From CAYZJR01 sp964503045 (lineage in GTDB: Bacteria > Cyanobacteriota > Vampirovibrionia > Obscuribacterales > Obscuribacteraceae): a stretch of 64,000 nt of DNA. The notes under the pieces are model-generated. The model was not told the origin of the DNA, searched no databases, and was given only the letters and a program-made list of their open reading frames with translations. The position numbers were made by a program, and so were the translations under genes. Shown here one piece after another: positions 51,982 to 61,307 of this stretch. Location of the stretch: contig CAZCZI010000031.1 of NCBI GenBank assembly GCA_964503045.1, positions 11,635 through 75,634 of the forward strand. The letters run 5' to 3'. Numbering within the stretch: the stretch's first letter is position 1; each line of letters begins with the position of its first letter.

Positions 51982-53310
51982 ATGAATTCGAATCCTGATT
52001 TACAGCCTGATGTATCGCCGGATATAGCGCCGGATATAGCGTTGGATATAGCGTCGGAAAAGATTGATGTGCAACCAGAAAGGATTGTTGCGCAATCAGA
52101 CTGGCTCGCTAATATCCAGCGCCGTATGGTGATTTTATTTCTGGTGCTCGCCTGTCTTTATTTGGCGCTTCAAGTGGCGGGCTATTTTGCCGACATAATC
52201 CGAATTCTGGGCATTTCTTTGCTCCTATCGTATCTCTTCATCAACGCTGTCGACTGGCTTGAAAAGCCTTTAGGCAACCGGGCCGGAGCAATCTTCGTCG
52301 TTTATTTGACCGGTGCAATTGTCACTACTATTGGTATCATCATCGTCGTTCCTGCATCCGTTTATCAGATTACTCAATTTGTCGATACGACGTTCAACCA
52401 GATTCCCGAACTCTCGAAGTACATCACGTCGACCGCAGTTCCCTTTCTCGAGGAAAAGCTCCATGCGGCCAAGCTTCCAATCAAGGCGATTGATATTCTA
52501 AATTCGTTCCTGAACAGCATTCCTCGTCCAGATCCAAGCATGATTTTCAGCCGCATGAGCGATGTGGCGATGTCTACCATGACTTGGCTTCTATACGGGC
52601 TTTCAATTGTCATCGTTTCGTTCTACTTCCTCTTGGATGGCGTGCGAATGAGAAACTCGATGATTAAACTGTTTCCCACCAAGTATCAAGAAACGATCTC
52701 ACGTGTAGTTCAAGACATCGATCTCAGTTTGCAAGCGTTTTTCCGCGGACAAATCGTGCTTGGGCTATTGTTTGGATTGGTCATGTTCGTCGTGTACATG
52801 ATTCTTGGCGTCAAGTATGCGTTGGTCCTTGGAATATTCCTGGCAGCCTGGGAGATTGTGCCGGTGATTGGTCCGCCGATCGGCTTCATTCCTGCATTTA
52901 TCGCCGTCGCCGTGCATGGCATGGACAATTTCCACGTGGGTGGCGGTCGCGTGGCGGAGTTGATTGTTGTTACGGTGGTTTTCAACCTTATGCAGTGGCT
53001 GAAGGATAACTTGATTGCACCTCGCTATATAGGCAACGTAATCGGGCTGCATCCGGTCGTGATTTTCATTGCAATTATGATTGGTGCCAGGCTTGATGGC
53101 ATGCTGGGAATCATCTTCGCGCTGCCGGTCGCCTGTGCCGTCAACGTAATTTTCTGCTTCTACTTCAAGCCTCATGACCAGACCGCGCTGGAGGCGAGCA
53201 ACGGAGCGCACGCGGCAGCCTTGAACGAACCAAAACCCTCCGCCACCGTTGAAACTGCATCCGAAAGCCATGCGCCAACGCCAAGTACGGCGGCTGAAGC
53301 GCAGAGCTGA
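51982..53310 (+). CDS. AI-2E/PerM family permease
   Basis: 442 residues. An Asp/Pro/Ile repeat N-terminus (PDIAPDIALDIAS) precedes about eight membrane helices. Typical family stretches are LLSYLFINAVDWLEK, FYFLLDGVRMRNSMIKLFP, LQAFFRGQIVLGLLFGLVMF, WEIVPVIGPPIGFIPAFIA and GLHPVVIFIAIMIGARLDGMLGI. The C-terminal tail is Ala/Ser/Pro-rich. Members export small molecules or act as Na+/H+ antiporters; the substrate here is unknown. Confidence 0.93.
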   Translation: MNSNPDLQPDVSPDIAPDIALDIASEKIDVQPERIVAQSDWLANIQRRMVILFLVLACLYLALQVAGYFADIIRILGISLLLSYLFINAVDWLEKPLGNRAGAIFVVYLTGAIVTTIGIIIVVPASVYQITQFVDTTFNQIPELSKYITSTAVPFLEEKLHAAKLPIKAIDILNSFLNSIPRPDPSMIFSRMSDVAMSTMTWLLYGLSIVIVSFYFLLDGVRMRNSMIKLFPTKYQETISRVVQDIDLSLQAFFRGQIVLGLLFGLVMFVVYMILGVKYALVLGIFLAAWEIVPVIGPPIGFIPAFIAVAVHGMDNFHVGGGRVAELIVVTVVFNLMQWLKDNLIAPRYIGNVIGLHPVVIFIAIMIGARLDGMLGIIFALPVACAVNVIFCFYFKPHDQTALEASNGAHAAALNEPKPSATVETASESHAPTPSTAAEAQS

Positions 53311-53328
53311 GCCTGTTGGCAAGAACGA

Positions 53329-53478
53329 TTACTTGGCTTGCTTAATCTTTGAACTGGTGTCCGGAACCTCAATAGACTGCGATTCAGACATGACTTTCGC
53401 GGCCTGGTTGGACATCATCACTCCCAACACAACAAGAATGACGAGCGCTATCAAAATTACGATTGTGTTTTTTGACAT
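53329..53478 (-). CDS. 49-residue membrane protein
   Basis: Reading the minus strand from ATG at 53478 gives a protein starting MSKNTIVILIALVILVVLG, one strong membrane helix, then a short tail (SNQAAKVMSESQSIEVPD, ending KIKQAK). A TAA stop is at 53329-53331. It lies between the convergent permease gene and the kinase pair, 81 bases downstream of the latter. The clean helix-plus-charged-tail makes it a believable small membrane protein. The ribosome site is weak. Confidence 0.55.
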   Translation of the reverse strand: MSKNTIVILIALVILVVLGVMMSNQAAKVMSESQSIEVPDTSSKIKQAK

Positions 53479-53559
53479 ATTTTTTTGTCCGCTGACAACT
53501 GAAATCTGGCTTGCTAGTGACTAAATTATACTGGCGTCTCGATTTAAATCCAGTTTGGA

Positions 53560-55767
53560 TTATACCCGGCTGTTGGATTCTTTAATGAGGTTTGCCAGAG
53601 CCTTCTCGAGTTCTTGGGCGTTGGCGGGTCTTTCGCCGCTGTTTAGCGCGGTTGCTGTCGCCACTAAGCTGTTGAGCTCTTCACTTACGTTTTGGCTTTC
53701 ATTGGCAGGATGAGAGCTGGTTATCGGCTGGGGATCTTTTCCCGTCAGCATGAAATACAAGGTGGCACCAAGTGCATAAATGTCACTGGCGGTGGTCGCC
53801 TTGCCTCTAAATTGCTCCGGTGGAATATATGCATGCTTGCCGACCACAGTTTTTGTCGTGCATGATTCCAATTCCAACTGCAAGGCTACGTTGAAGTCGA
53901 TCAACTTGATTTTTCCGTTTTTCGTGAGGATCAAGTTTTCGGGCGTGAAGTCGCGATGCACCACCGGCGGTGTTTGTTCGTGGAGGTACTGAAGAATTCT
54001 GCACATTTGAGATGCCAATTCGATGGTCTCGGGCTCGGACAATTTGCCCTTATCTCTAACTGCGTGACGAAGTGATTGACCGTCGATGTGTTCCAACACG
54101 AGATAAGCTCGCAGATCGTCGATGAAGAAATCGACGAAACCGACGATTTGTGGATGGCTCAAATTGCCCAGGAGTTCAGCTTCTCGCTTGACGTTATCGA
54201 GTGCCTTTTGTCTTGTTGCAAGATCACCATGAGCAGGAAGAATAAACTCTTTCAACACTACACTTTCACCGGTGTCCAGCGCTGTCGCCAGATATGCCGT
54301 GCCTTGCCCTCCGGAGCCGACGCTTCCGGTTATCGCATAGCGGTCGTTGCCGAGAGTCGTTCCTTCTGTCAGCGCCTCTTGCCGTGAGCGTGAAGGCTCT
54401 GATGCTTCCAGGCATTCAAGCCAAAGCGTGGTATAACTGGCAGTGTCAATTGGTGATAGGGCGTCGGAAAGCTCCAAGTCGATGGCGCTGCGACCCAATT
54501 TTTCAGACAGAATCTTCCTCAGCTCGCGCCGGTCTTTCATTGATAGACAATCGAAGTCAAAACGCAGTTGCCATGGCACAAACCAACCACGACATTCCTT
54601 CGCGAAAGTCAGATACATTAGTCTCAGCGCCATCGGAGTGTCCTTCGACCCGCTGAGAACCGCCCATTGCTTCTGATTTCGATATCCACCCTCTATTAGT
54701 TTTGCACCGACGAAATGCCGCCACTCGATAAGTGGTAAGACAAAACTCTTCCCTGCAACACGGCATCTGAGCTGCAGGCCCTTCTGGCGAATCAGAATTT
54801 CAGAAGCGTGGTACCACGTTGCGCACTGCGCCCATACCCACAACAATGCGGCACCGCCACCAATAGCGCCACCAAGATACATCATAGATTTATGGTGAAT
54901 GAAAAGAACGCAAATTGCACAGAGTGACGCCACGACGTAAAGCGCGTTGGTCAAGCGCGACTCGCTTTGCAGCAACTTCTTCAGCATCTTACGAAAGGAT
55001 CTTGCTGCGCGATAGGGCACGATTTCGGCTGGCTCTTCGGGAGCGGTAAAAAGAGCTTGGTCTAGTTTGGCTGGCTCGACATAGGCTTCCATGACGCTAA
55101 GGAGACGTTCACGATCTTGCTGAGCAATCAGATCTTCTTTTAGAGTGATCTTGATCTGATTTGATGTTGACACTGCAAAAAGAGGTCGCAAAAAATTTAG
55201 ACAAACCTTTTGCAGCGGTGAGAGGTAATTGCCAGAAGCCTCGATAACGATTGCCTTTTGCTCGCCGAAGGCACCTTTGATCGTTGCGGCCACGACCGAG
55301 TCGATATTGTTCCATGGAATTACTGGAGTCGAGCCAAAGATGCCTGGGCTGAATACAAACTTCAAGCCCCTGTGATCGAGATGAATGGAGTTGGGCTCAA
55401 ACATTCCGAGCAGGCGCGCGCACCCAAACATTGCCAAAGCAGAACATATGATAAGAGTGATACCAGCAGCGATGCCGAAATAAAAAACAGCGTTCAAAAC
55501 AGCAGGAGCGATTGTGGTAGGAACAGCAGAGATTGTTGCAATCACATATGGTGTTGCAAAAAGAAGGATCAGCGCCCAACCTACCGAAAGAGTCGGTTTC
55601 GGCAAGAACGATAATGCGTGACCCAATAAGCTCTTTGAGTCATAACGCACATTGCATTCGACAACGTTCGGTGCGCCAATAACATCAAACGCATCGTTTG
55701 AAACTGCAACATGAGTGGGGCTGTTGTCAGCCTGAAATTTGGTTCGATAGAGATAGCTTCGTGCCAC
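53560..55767 (-). CDS. Membrane Ser/Thr protein kinase
   Basis: 735 residues, GTG start that overlaps the stop of the upstream kinase gene as TAGTG. The N-terminal half contains hydrophobic pairs near residues 60-115 and 275-315 with soluble segments between, resembling repeated PH-like membrane domains. The kinase domain occupies about 480-735. It has SVGSGGQGTAYLA, VVLKEF (Lys), HRDFTPENLI (catalytic loop, normally HRDLxPxN) and LIDFNVALQ, where the usual DFG Gly is Asn, then GKHAYIPPEQ. Activity is plausible, but the DFN is unusual. It is coupled to the similar kinase directly upstream, suggesting a functional pair. Confidence 0.88.
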   Translation of the reverse strand: MARSYLYRTKFQADNSPTHVAVSNDAFDVIGAPNVVECNVRYDSKSLLGHALSFLPKPTLSVGWALILLFATPYVIATISAVPTTIAPAVLNAVFYFGIAAGITLIICSALAMFGCARLLGMFEPNSIHLDHRGLKFVFSPGIFGSTPVIPWNNIDSVVAATIKGAFGEQKAIVIEASGNYLSPLQKVCLNFLRPLFAVSTSNQIKITLKEDLIAQQDRERLLSVMEAYVEPAKLDQALFTAPEEPAEIVPYRAARSFRKMLKKLLQSESRLTNALYVVASLCAICVLFIHHKSMMYLGGAIGGGAALLWVWAQCATWYHASEILIRQKGLQLRCRVAGKSFVLPLIEWRHFVGAKLIEGGYRNQKQWAVLSGSKDTPMALRLMYLTFAKECRGWFVPWQLRFDFDCLSMKDRRELRKILSEKLGRSAIDLELSDALSPIDTASYTTLWLECLEASEPSRSRQEALTEGTTLGNDRYAITGSVGSGGQGTAYLATALDTGESVVLKEFILPAHGDLATRQKALDNVKREAELLGNLSHPQIVGFVDFFIDDLRAYLVLEHIDGQSLRHAVRDKGKLSEPETIELASQMCRILQYLHEQTPPVVHRDFTPENLILTKNGKIKLIDFNVALQLELESCTTKTVVGKHAYIPPEQFRGKATTASDIYALGATLYFMLTGKDPQPITSSHPANESQNVSEELNSLVATATALNSGERPANAQELEKALANLIKESNSRV

Positions 55768-57347
55768 TACGAATTTACCTCTTTTTCTTTCAACTTTATG
55801 GTCGGCGCAAGAGTCGATAGTACGCGGTCGTTGTGCTCGTTAGAGGCGGTTGAGAGTGTTGTCTCTAGGATTTCGGAAGCGCTCTCGATGTCGATGGTGC
55901 TGTCGAGACTCTGAGCGTTCAGAAGTGCAGCGATCTCCTCAACCGCTGCCTCAGCCGTTTCGATACGGTCTTGCTCATCAATTTTTGTGAGCATCGCAAC
56001 AATTCGATCCGTTCCATCTGAAATCTGCTTGAGAATCTCTGAAGGGTGCGATTCGCATAGAGCCTCAGGATCGGTGCCTGTCAAAAGGAAGTGCATGGTT
56101 GCACCAAGTGCATATAGGTCGCTGTGTGGTTTTGCGTGACCTCTAAACTGCTCCGGTGCGATGTAAGACTGTTTGCCAATCAAAGTTCCTGTCGCTGTTT
56201 CCAAAAATTCCGTGGCCGCGCCGAAGTCGATTATTACTGGAGTTAAGTCCCGCATCACTACGATGTTTTCCGGAGTCAAATCGCGGTGAATGATTGGCGG
56301 ATCTTGTCTGTGCAGATAAGCAAGAATCTGAGCGATGTCCCTTGCCCATTCCAAAACCAACTTTTCAGGCTGGGCGCCATTGATCTTCACAAACTGGCGC
56401 AAACTCTGACCTTCCACGTATTGCAATACAAGGTAATTTCTTCCGGCTTCGACAAAGTGATCTTTCACGCGAGCAATTTGCGGATGACTTACTTTCATCA
56501 AAAGTTTGGCCTCGCGCTCAAACAACTCGCGTGCTTTTTTGAGTGTGGCTTCTTGTGTCTGTGATGGGACGACAGATTCTTTGATTACAACTATTTCGCT
56601 ATCCGGAGACTGACCCGATGCCAGATAAACCGCCGACAGTCCACCATAAGCTAGTTGTTTGCGAATCGCGAGACTGCCGCCGCGCAGCTCATGATTCTTT
56701 TGAAGTGGAACAAACGTTGTCGTTCCGAAATGAGCTGCAAGCTCGTCTTCCCACATTTTGGTGAAGCTTCCTTGCTCTTCGACCGGCTGGGACTTTTGAT
56801 TCAATTGCTTCTGCAATTCATCGATGTCCGGAGCCAGAAACACCTCTTCGCCCCAGCGGTAAATTGCATCAAAGAGTATGCGCAAATCGTCTGCGGTCAG
56901 AAGTTTCAGCCAAAACTCTGCAAAGCCGCCAGACTTGAAATACATGACCAGCTTTTTGTTTTGTCTCACCCGTTCGACATAGTCGAGGCTTTCGCCTTCA
57001 AGGTCGGCCAAGTCGGCTTGATCGAGAAGAGGCATTTTCACACTCTCGAGCCAAACGGCACGAACATCGCTCCATGGTCGTCTTTGGCGTAGTGCAAGAT
57101 CGCGGGCCATGCTTACAGGAAATTGCAGACCATCGGCATCAAGCCTGACTTCGGCAGCCGGCGGCATGCAACGCCAGATAGCTCCGGCAACAAGTGAAAC
57201 GCCACCGATAAACCACATTACGGACGCACAGTCGAAGGCAACCGTGAAAATGCCGGCCGCCGGCAACATGATTAGTGCCGAGGTCAAGGTAGCTAGCCAA
57301 AGCGGCATTGCTCGATAGCGAAAAGCGTACGCAGATTGGTCCATCAT
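55767..57347 (-). CDS. Membrane Ser/Thr protein kinase
   Basis: 526 residues. Two N-terminal membrane helices (LATLTSALIMLPAAGIFTVAF, ASVMWFIGGVSLVAGAIW) are followed by a PH-like soluble region. The kinase domain spans about 230-470 with QLAYGGLSAVYLASG, VVIKES, HRDLTPENIVV, IIDFGAATEF and GKQSYIAPEQ, all intact. The tail is helical. First gene of a two-gene unit (TAGTG junction), with the partner kinase downstream. It shares the same overall design as that partner, so the two likely arose by duplication. Confidence 0.9.
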   Translation of the reverse strand: MMDQSAYAFRYRAMPLWLATLTSALIMLPAAGIFTVAFDCASVMWFIGGVSLVAGAIWRCMPPAAEVRLDADGLQFPVSMARDLALRQRRPWSDVRAVWLESVKMPLLDQADLADLEGESLDYVERVRQNKKLVMYFKSGGFAEFWLKLLTADDLRILFDAIYRWGEEVFLAPDIDELQKQLNQKSQPVEEQGSFTKMWEDELAAHFGTTTFVPLQKNHELRGGSLAIRKQLAYGGLSAVYLASGQSPDSEIVVIKESVVPSQTQEATLKKARELFEREAKLLMKVSHPQIARVKDHFVEAGRNYLVLQYVEGQSLRQFVKINGAQPEKLVLEWARDIAQILAYLHRQDPPIIHRDLTPENIVVMRDLTPVIIDFGAATEFLETATGTLIGKQSYIAPEQFRGHAKPHSDLYALGATMHFLLTGTDPEALCESHPSEILKQISDGTDRIVAMLTKIDEQDRIETAEAAVEEIAALLNAQSLDSTIDIESASEILETTLSTASNEHNDRVLSTLAPTIKLKEKEVNS

Positions 57348-57417
57348 CTGTTATTCCTATCTATTTCGTACCACGCAGAAACGGACGAGAACATAGGGAA
57401 ACCCCCGAAAAGAAACT

Positions 57418-57442
57418 GGGGCGATGCTTTTAACATCGCCCC
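57418..57442 (-). terminator. Intrinsic terminator after the 57.5 kb gene
   Basis: GGGGCGATG (57418-57426) and CATCGCCCC (57434-57442) form a 9-base GC-rich stem. Read on the minus strand it is followed by AGTTTCTTTTC. It separates the paralogue genes from the kinase pair. Confidence 0.7.
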
Positions 57443-57473
57443 TGCCCCTTTTACTCACGCCAGGTTGGAAAAC

Positions 57474-58556
57474 TCAGTTGTTTTTGTCCAGCCACGTCTC
57501 CGGTAGTTTTTCGGGTTGGCGGCTTAAGCCGGTTCCTTCTTTCTGAAGGTAAGGCATGTTTTTAGGCACGAATTTACCTTCGTTGAGAGGCTCAATTATG
57601 GTCGGACGGCGATCTGACGGCCAGCTCGGCATCGGAACTGGTTTCGGATAATAGGGCTTTGGCCACTCCGGCGGATCTTGGTCGATTATGCTCGGCTTTT
57701 TGGGCCAGGGCATGGGTTCTAAGCGAGGAATAGGATGGTGGTCATCCGGCCATTCCTTGATGATGTTTCCGAAGTGCGGGCGAGTCATTCCGCCGACTAT
57801 GGAGTCGCAGACGTCCTTCATGCAGTCTTTGGGCTCTTTGTTCAAAACTTCTCCGGGCTCGAGCACTGCAGAACCGTCCATGCGGGTGCTTACTGGTCTT
57901 ACGCCCACTGATCCATCGGTTCCCAACTCGACGGCGGTAGAACCGTAGCTCGAGTAGAGTAGAACTTTGCCTTCTTTGGAAACGGCGACGTGTCCGTCGG
58001 CTCCTTCGGCTTTGAGATTCTTTTCCACTTCTTTCATGAATGCTTTCAACTTTTCAGGTTGATTTTTGAACGTCTGAATCGCTTTTGAAAGAGCGTCGAC
58101 GTCACCATTGGCGATGGCATTGTGAATTTCAGAAAGAGTCTTGCGATCGGCTTCAGGAATTAGCTCGCTTACGTGTCCATCGAGTTTTTTCTTGGCTTCG
58201 GTGCGGTCTTCCGCGGTGACACCGCTTTTAAAATATTTGGCTATTGTATCTCCGCTGCTCCACGCGCGTTCTGCTGATATCTGTGTCGGGGTCTCGGCAG
58301 AGTCGATTGATCTCGCTTGAGAGTCACCTCGAGTGGAATTGGGTCTTGTGCTTTCAGTAATCTGTGTTGGAGTGGGCAGCTGATCTTGTCCGCTCAATCG
58401 TCTGTTGCCTGCTTCGGTGCTGGTATCTGATCCGGTGGCTACAGGTTTTTGTTGTCTTGCTGAATGCACATCTTCCAGGAGTCTGGAAGTCGTGTCTTGA
58501 TTTGATTCTTTCGGCTTTTGTGGAATATCGGATTGAGTGTATTGGTCTTGTTCCAT
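57474..58556 (-). CDS. Unknown protein, tandem paralogue A
   Basis: 360 residues. The N-terminal 110 residues are Ser/Thr/Gln-rich and disordered. A conserved helical region (DRTEAKKKLDGHVSELIPEADRK, then DALSKAIQTFKNQPEKLKAF) leads to a beta-rich segment (VAVSKEGKVLLYSSYGSTAVEL, TDGSVGVRPVSTRMDGSAVLEP). The C-terminal tail is Pro/Trp-rich (EWPDDHHPIPRLEPMPW). The middle 170 residues are clearly shared with the gene just upstream. The start ATG at 58556 has GAGGTGCAGAACA before it. I do not recognise the family. Confidence 0.75.
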   Translation of the reverse strand: MEQDQYTQSDIPQKPKESNQDTTSRLLEDVHSARQQKPVATGSDTSTEAGNRRLSGQDQLPTPTQITESTRPNSTRGDSQARSIDSAETPTQISAERAWSSGDTIAKYFKSGVTAEDRTEAKKKLDGHVSELIPEADRKTLSEIHNAIANGDVDALSKAIQTFKNQPEKLKAFMKEVEKNLKAEGADGHVAVSKEGKVLLYSSYGSTAVELGTDGSVGVRPVSTRMDGSAVLEPGEVLNKEPKDCMKDVCDSIVGGMTRPHFGNIIKEWPDDHHPIPRLEPMPWPKKPSIIDQDPPEWPKPYYPKPVPMPSWPSDRRPTIIEPLNEGKFVPKNMPYLQKEGTGLSRQPEKLPETWLDKNN

Positions 58557-58645
58557 TGTTCTGCACCTCTATGGTAACAACCTGGCATGAACAGGGGCGT
58601 CAGGCTCAAATTGCTGCGAGAGGCTTAGGTCGGGTTATCGTCGAC

Positions 58646-59566
58646 CTATTTTTCGATCTTTTTCAGAAAATTCATGCCATCAGAAATTGATGGTTTTTCT
58701 TGAAGACGATTCAAAGGTATTCCATCTTGCATCGGCTTGATGAAATTGTCTAACTTGTATCTATAAGTGCGCGTCATGTTTTCGACTGCTTCATCGCTGA
58801 TCTCTTTCAGGCAATCACCAGGCTCTTTGTTGAGCACTTCACCCGGCATAAGCACTGCAGATCCATCACCACGTGACGAGATCGGTCTGACGCCTACCGA
58901 GCCGTCCGCGCCTACTTCGACAGCGGTAGAACCGAACGAAGAGTAGAGAAGAACTTTACCGTCTTTGGATAGAGCGATGTGAGAATCTGCATTTGTTTCT
59001 TTGAGATTTTTCTCTATCTCTTTGACGAATGCTTTTAGCTTTTCAGGCTGATTCTTCAAAGCTTGCACCGACTTGGACAGCGCATTGATGTCACCATCGA
59101 CGATGGCATGTTGCATATCGGAAAGGAGCTTGCGATCTTGCTCCGGAATTAGACTGCTCAATTTACCATCAAGCTTTTCCTTTGCGGCGGCGCGTTCCTT
59201 CTCGGTGACTCTGACCGTGAAGCTGTTAATTGCATCCTTGAAGTACTCTTTGCCTTGGTCGAGCTTGCTTTCGGAAGCCCCACTGAGAGCCTGCTCGACA
59301 GCCTGCTTCGCGGCGGTTCCTAGGTCACCTGAGCTATCAGAAAGACCTTTTGCTTCGCCAATGTTCTTGGCGCTTTCGGCGGCACCTTTAATTGCTCCAA
59401 GGACAATACCTTGTGCTGCATCGTTCATGGACTTGCCCATTGACTCTGCTGTCTTTGAAGCTGAATTTGCCCTTGAGGAATTGACCTCTTCGAGCATCTT
59501 TGTTTGTGCCTGTTCTTTTGAATCTGAAACTTGAACTGCTGGTAGTTCGTATCTGTCCTGCACCAT
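58646..59566 (-). CDS. Unknown protein, tandem paralogue B
   Basis: About 306 residues from the ATG at 59566. This start is chosen because it gives MVQDRY, matching MEQDQY of paralogue A, and the upstream GAGGTGCAATACA matches that gene's ribosome site. The open frame extends to 59872, but that part overlaps the TadG-like gene. A Ala/Ser-rich helical section (GIVLGAIKGAAESAKNIGEA) is followed by the shared domain (AAKEKLDGKLSSLIPEQDRK, VLLYSSFGSTAVEV, GEVLNKEPGDCLKEI). It lacks the Pro-rich tail of paralogue A. Confidence 0.75.
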   Translation of the reverse strand: MVQDRYELPAVQVSDSKEQAQTKMLEEVNSSRANSASKTAESMGKSMNDAAQGIVLGAIKGAAESAKNIGEAKGLSDSSGDLGTAAKQAVEQALSGASESKLDQGKEYFKDAINSFTVRVTEKERAAAKEKLDGKLSSLIPEQDRKLLSDMQHAIVDGDINALSKSVQALKNQPEKLKAFVKEIEKNLKETNADSHIALSKDGKVLLYSSFGSTAVEVGADGSVGVRPISSRGDGSAVLMPGEVLNKEPGDCLKEISDEAVENMTRTYRYKLDNFIKPMQDGIPLNRLQEKPSISDGMNFLKKIEK

Positions 59567-59723
59567 ATATTGTATTGCACCTCGGTAAACAACCCGGCCT
59601 TGTTCAGGGGCGTGTGTTCCGTCTTGTGCGTATGTGTCATGTTCAGGGCTGGTAAAACGACTATATACAGCACCCGAAATTTTTGGACAGGGAATTTTGA
59701 CGTTTAATGTTCCGCCGTTTCCA

Positions 59724-61295
59724 TCAACTCGCAAACACTTCAATGCTGACGGCAAGCCCGCCTTTGCGAAAGCTTGTCCGGCATTTCGTGGCTTCCGGAT
59801 CTTCTGACGAGTCATTTGCCGATGGGAAATCGTAATTGATAGGAAGTTCTGTATATAAAGGTTGGCCGGCATGACGTCCGCCCCACGCTCGACCGACTCG
59901 ATTCACGTGATTTCTGATGGACAGACCGGTTGCGCCCTTTTCTGTTTGACAGGCACCATAAACAATGTCGAATGATTGATTCTCAGATACGGTTTGTTTG
60001 AAGAAACCACCATTGCTGTATTGCGATATCAAAACATTGCCGTTTTTGTCGAAATCAAAGATTGCTACTGCTCCCGGAGCGCCTTTTGTGATGGTATCAA
60101 ATGGAACGTCAAGAACTTCCAGCAAGGTGCTGAGTTTGGTTTTGCCGTGATTGGTTTTGAGCCAGTCGAGTACACCTCTGCTAATAGATTGAGATAGTGT
60201 GGGCTGCCTGATTTCGTTGGTTGTAACCAACTCGGACCCCAGGTCTTTTGGAAAATCTCCTTTGACAGCGCGTGAAGTTTGCGCTGTGATTCTGTCAAAC
60301 TCATTTGCCTCGAGAACCGATTTGAGATTCGAAAACTTCTTAACTGTTCCTTGTGGAAAATAAACTACCAAACTGCCTGATGCGCTTGTGTTCTTTCCTG
60401 CCGGAGGAAGTGCGGCTGCATGCATGGCGATTGTGTATACCGTCTCAGTTTCATCCTTTTCGCCTGGACGTATGTATTCCACCTCTGCTTCTATAAGCAG
60501 CGCGGAATTGAAGTGTTTGCCGTCATTCAAACGAAAGCGATCTGGTTTCACTAATCGACCGTTTTGCGATACTCCGGCGAAGTAATACTCTTTTCCGTCT
60601 GCAGGAATGCTTACGAAAGCTCTATACAGATCTTCTTCGTTCTTTGATTCTTCACTTGTGCGCAGCGGGTTTGGCGTCATGGTTGTCGAGCCGTCTTGGA
60701 GCCAACCAAGCTGAATTCGAAAGTTGCGTAAACGCGCCTTCTTCGAAGCGATATCCGGCACATTTTTCTCAAACACTTCACGTGCGACTACATAAGGGCG
60801 AACTTGGACACCGTTCAAATCTTTGAATTGTCTTTTGTTGAGTGGATCCAGCGAATCGTCCAGCGCGGTTTGCAGCCGCATAACGGTTGATTTTGTCTTA
60901 GCCGAGTCCTCATCGATCAGATTTGCAAGCGCATTAGATGAGACGTGTTCGCCTAGCAATCGCTGGAGCCTATCGGTGGCAATTATGCTGTTGATGCTCG
61001 ACACTGGAAGTGGTTCACCGTCTACTGCATACGTTGCAGTGCCGCATGCGGCTTGGTCTGACAGTGAAACGAATCCCCAATCAGGATCTTCAATTACGAT
61101 TCGGCTGAGCTCATAGGCGCCGGCAAGGGCTGCAGCATCGCATGCACTTTGGACTCTTTGGCGATTGAGAAAAAATAGTTGAACATGGAAGATTAGCATC
61201 ATCAGTGCCGTCATCAATGCGACTAAACCACCGGCGATGATTAAGAGCGCACCGGCTGATCCTTTCTTCGATCTAGTTATTGCTTTTAATCTCAT
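59724..61295 (-). CDS. TadG-like membrane-anchored secreted protein
   Basis: 523 residues. SKKGSAGALLIIAGGLVALM and a helix to residue ~37 are followed by FFLNRQRVQSACDAAALAGAYELSR. This is the classic TadG/Flp pilus-assembly pattern (helix, then A-x-D-A-A-A-L-A-G-A). The large external part contains VTTNEIRQPTLSQS and ends in a Cys-containing segment. Its ribosome site TGAGGA overlaps the stop of the TadE-like gene upstream, so the two are translationally coupled. Second Tad-like locus in the window. Confidence 0.75.
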   Translation of the reverse strand: MRLKAITRSKKGSAGALLIIAGGLVALMTALMMLIFHVQLFFLNRQRVQSACDAAALAGAYELSRIVIEDPDWGFVSLSDQAACGTATYAVDGEPLPVSSINSIIATDRLQRLLGEHVSSNALANLIDEDSAKTKSTVMRLQTALDDSLDPLNKRQFKDLNGVQVRPYVVAREVFEKNVPDIASKKARLRNFRIQLGWLQDGSTTMTPNPLRTSEESKNEEDLYRAFVSIPADGKEYYFAGVSQNGRLVKPDRFRLNDGKHFNSALLIEAEVEYIRPGEKDETETVYTIAMHAAALPPAGKNTSASGSLVVYFPQGTVKKFSNLKSVLEANEFDRITAQTSRAVKGDFPKDLGSELVTTNEIRQPTLSQSISRGVLDWLKTNHGKTKLSTLLEVLDVPFDTITKGAPGAVAIFDFDKNGNVLISQYSNGGFFKQTVSENQSFDIVYGACQTEKGATGLSIRNHVNRVGRAWGGRHAGQPLYTELPINYDFPSANDSSEDPEATKCRTSFRKGGLAVSIEVFAS

Positions 61296-61307
61296 GAATG
61301 CCGTTCC

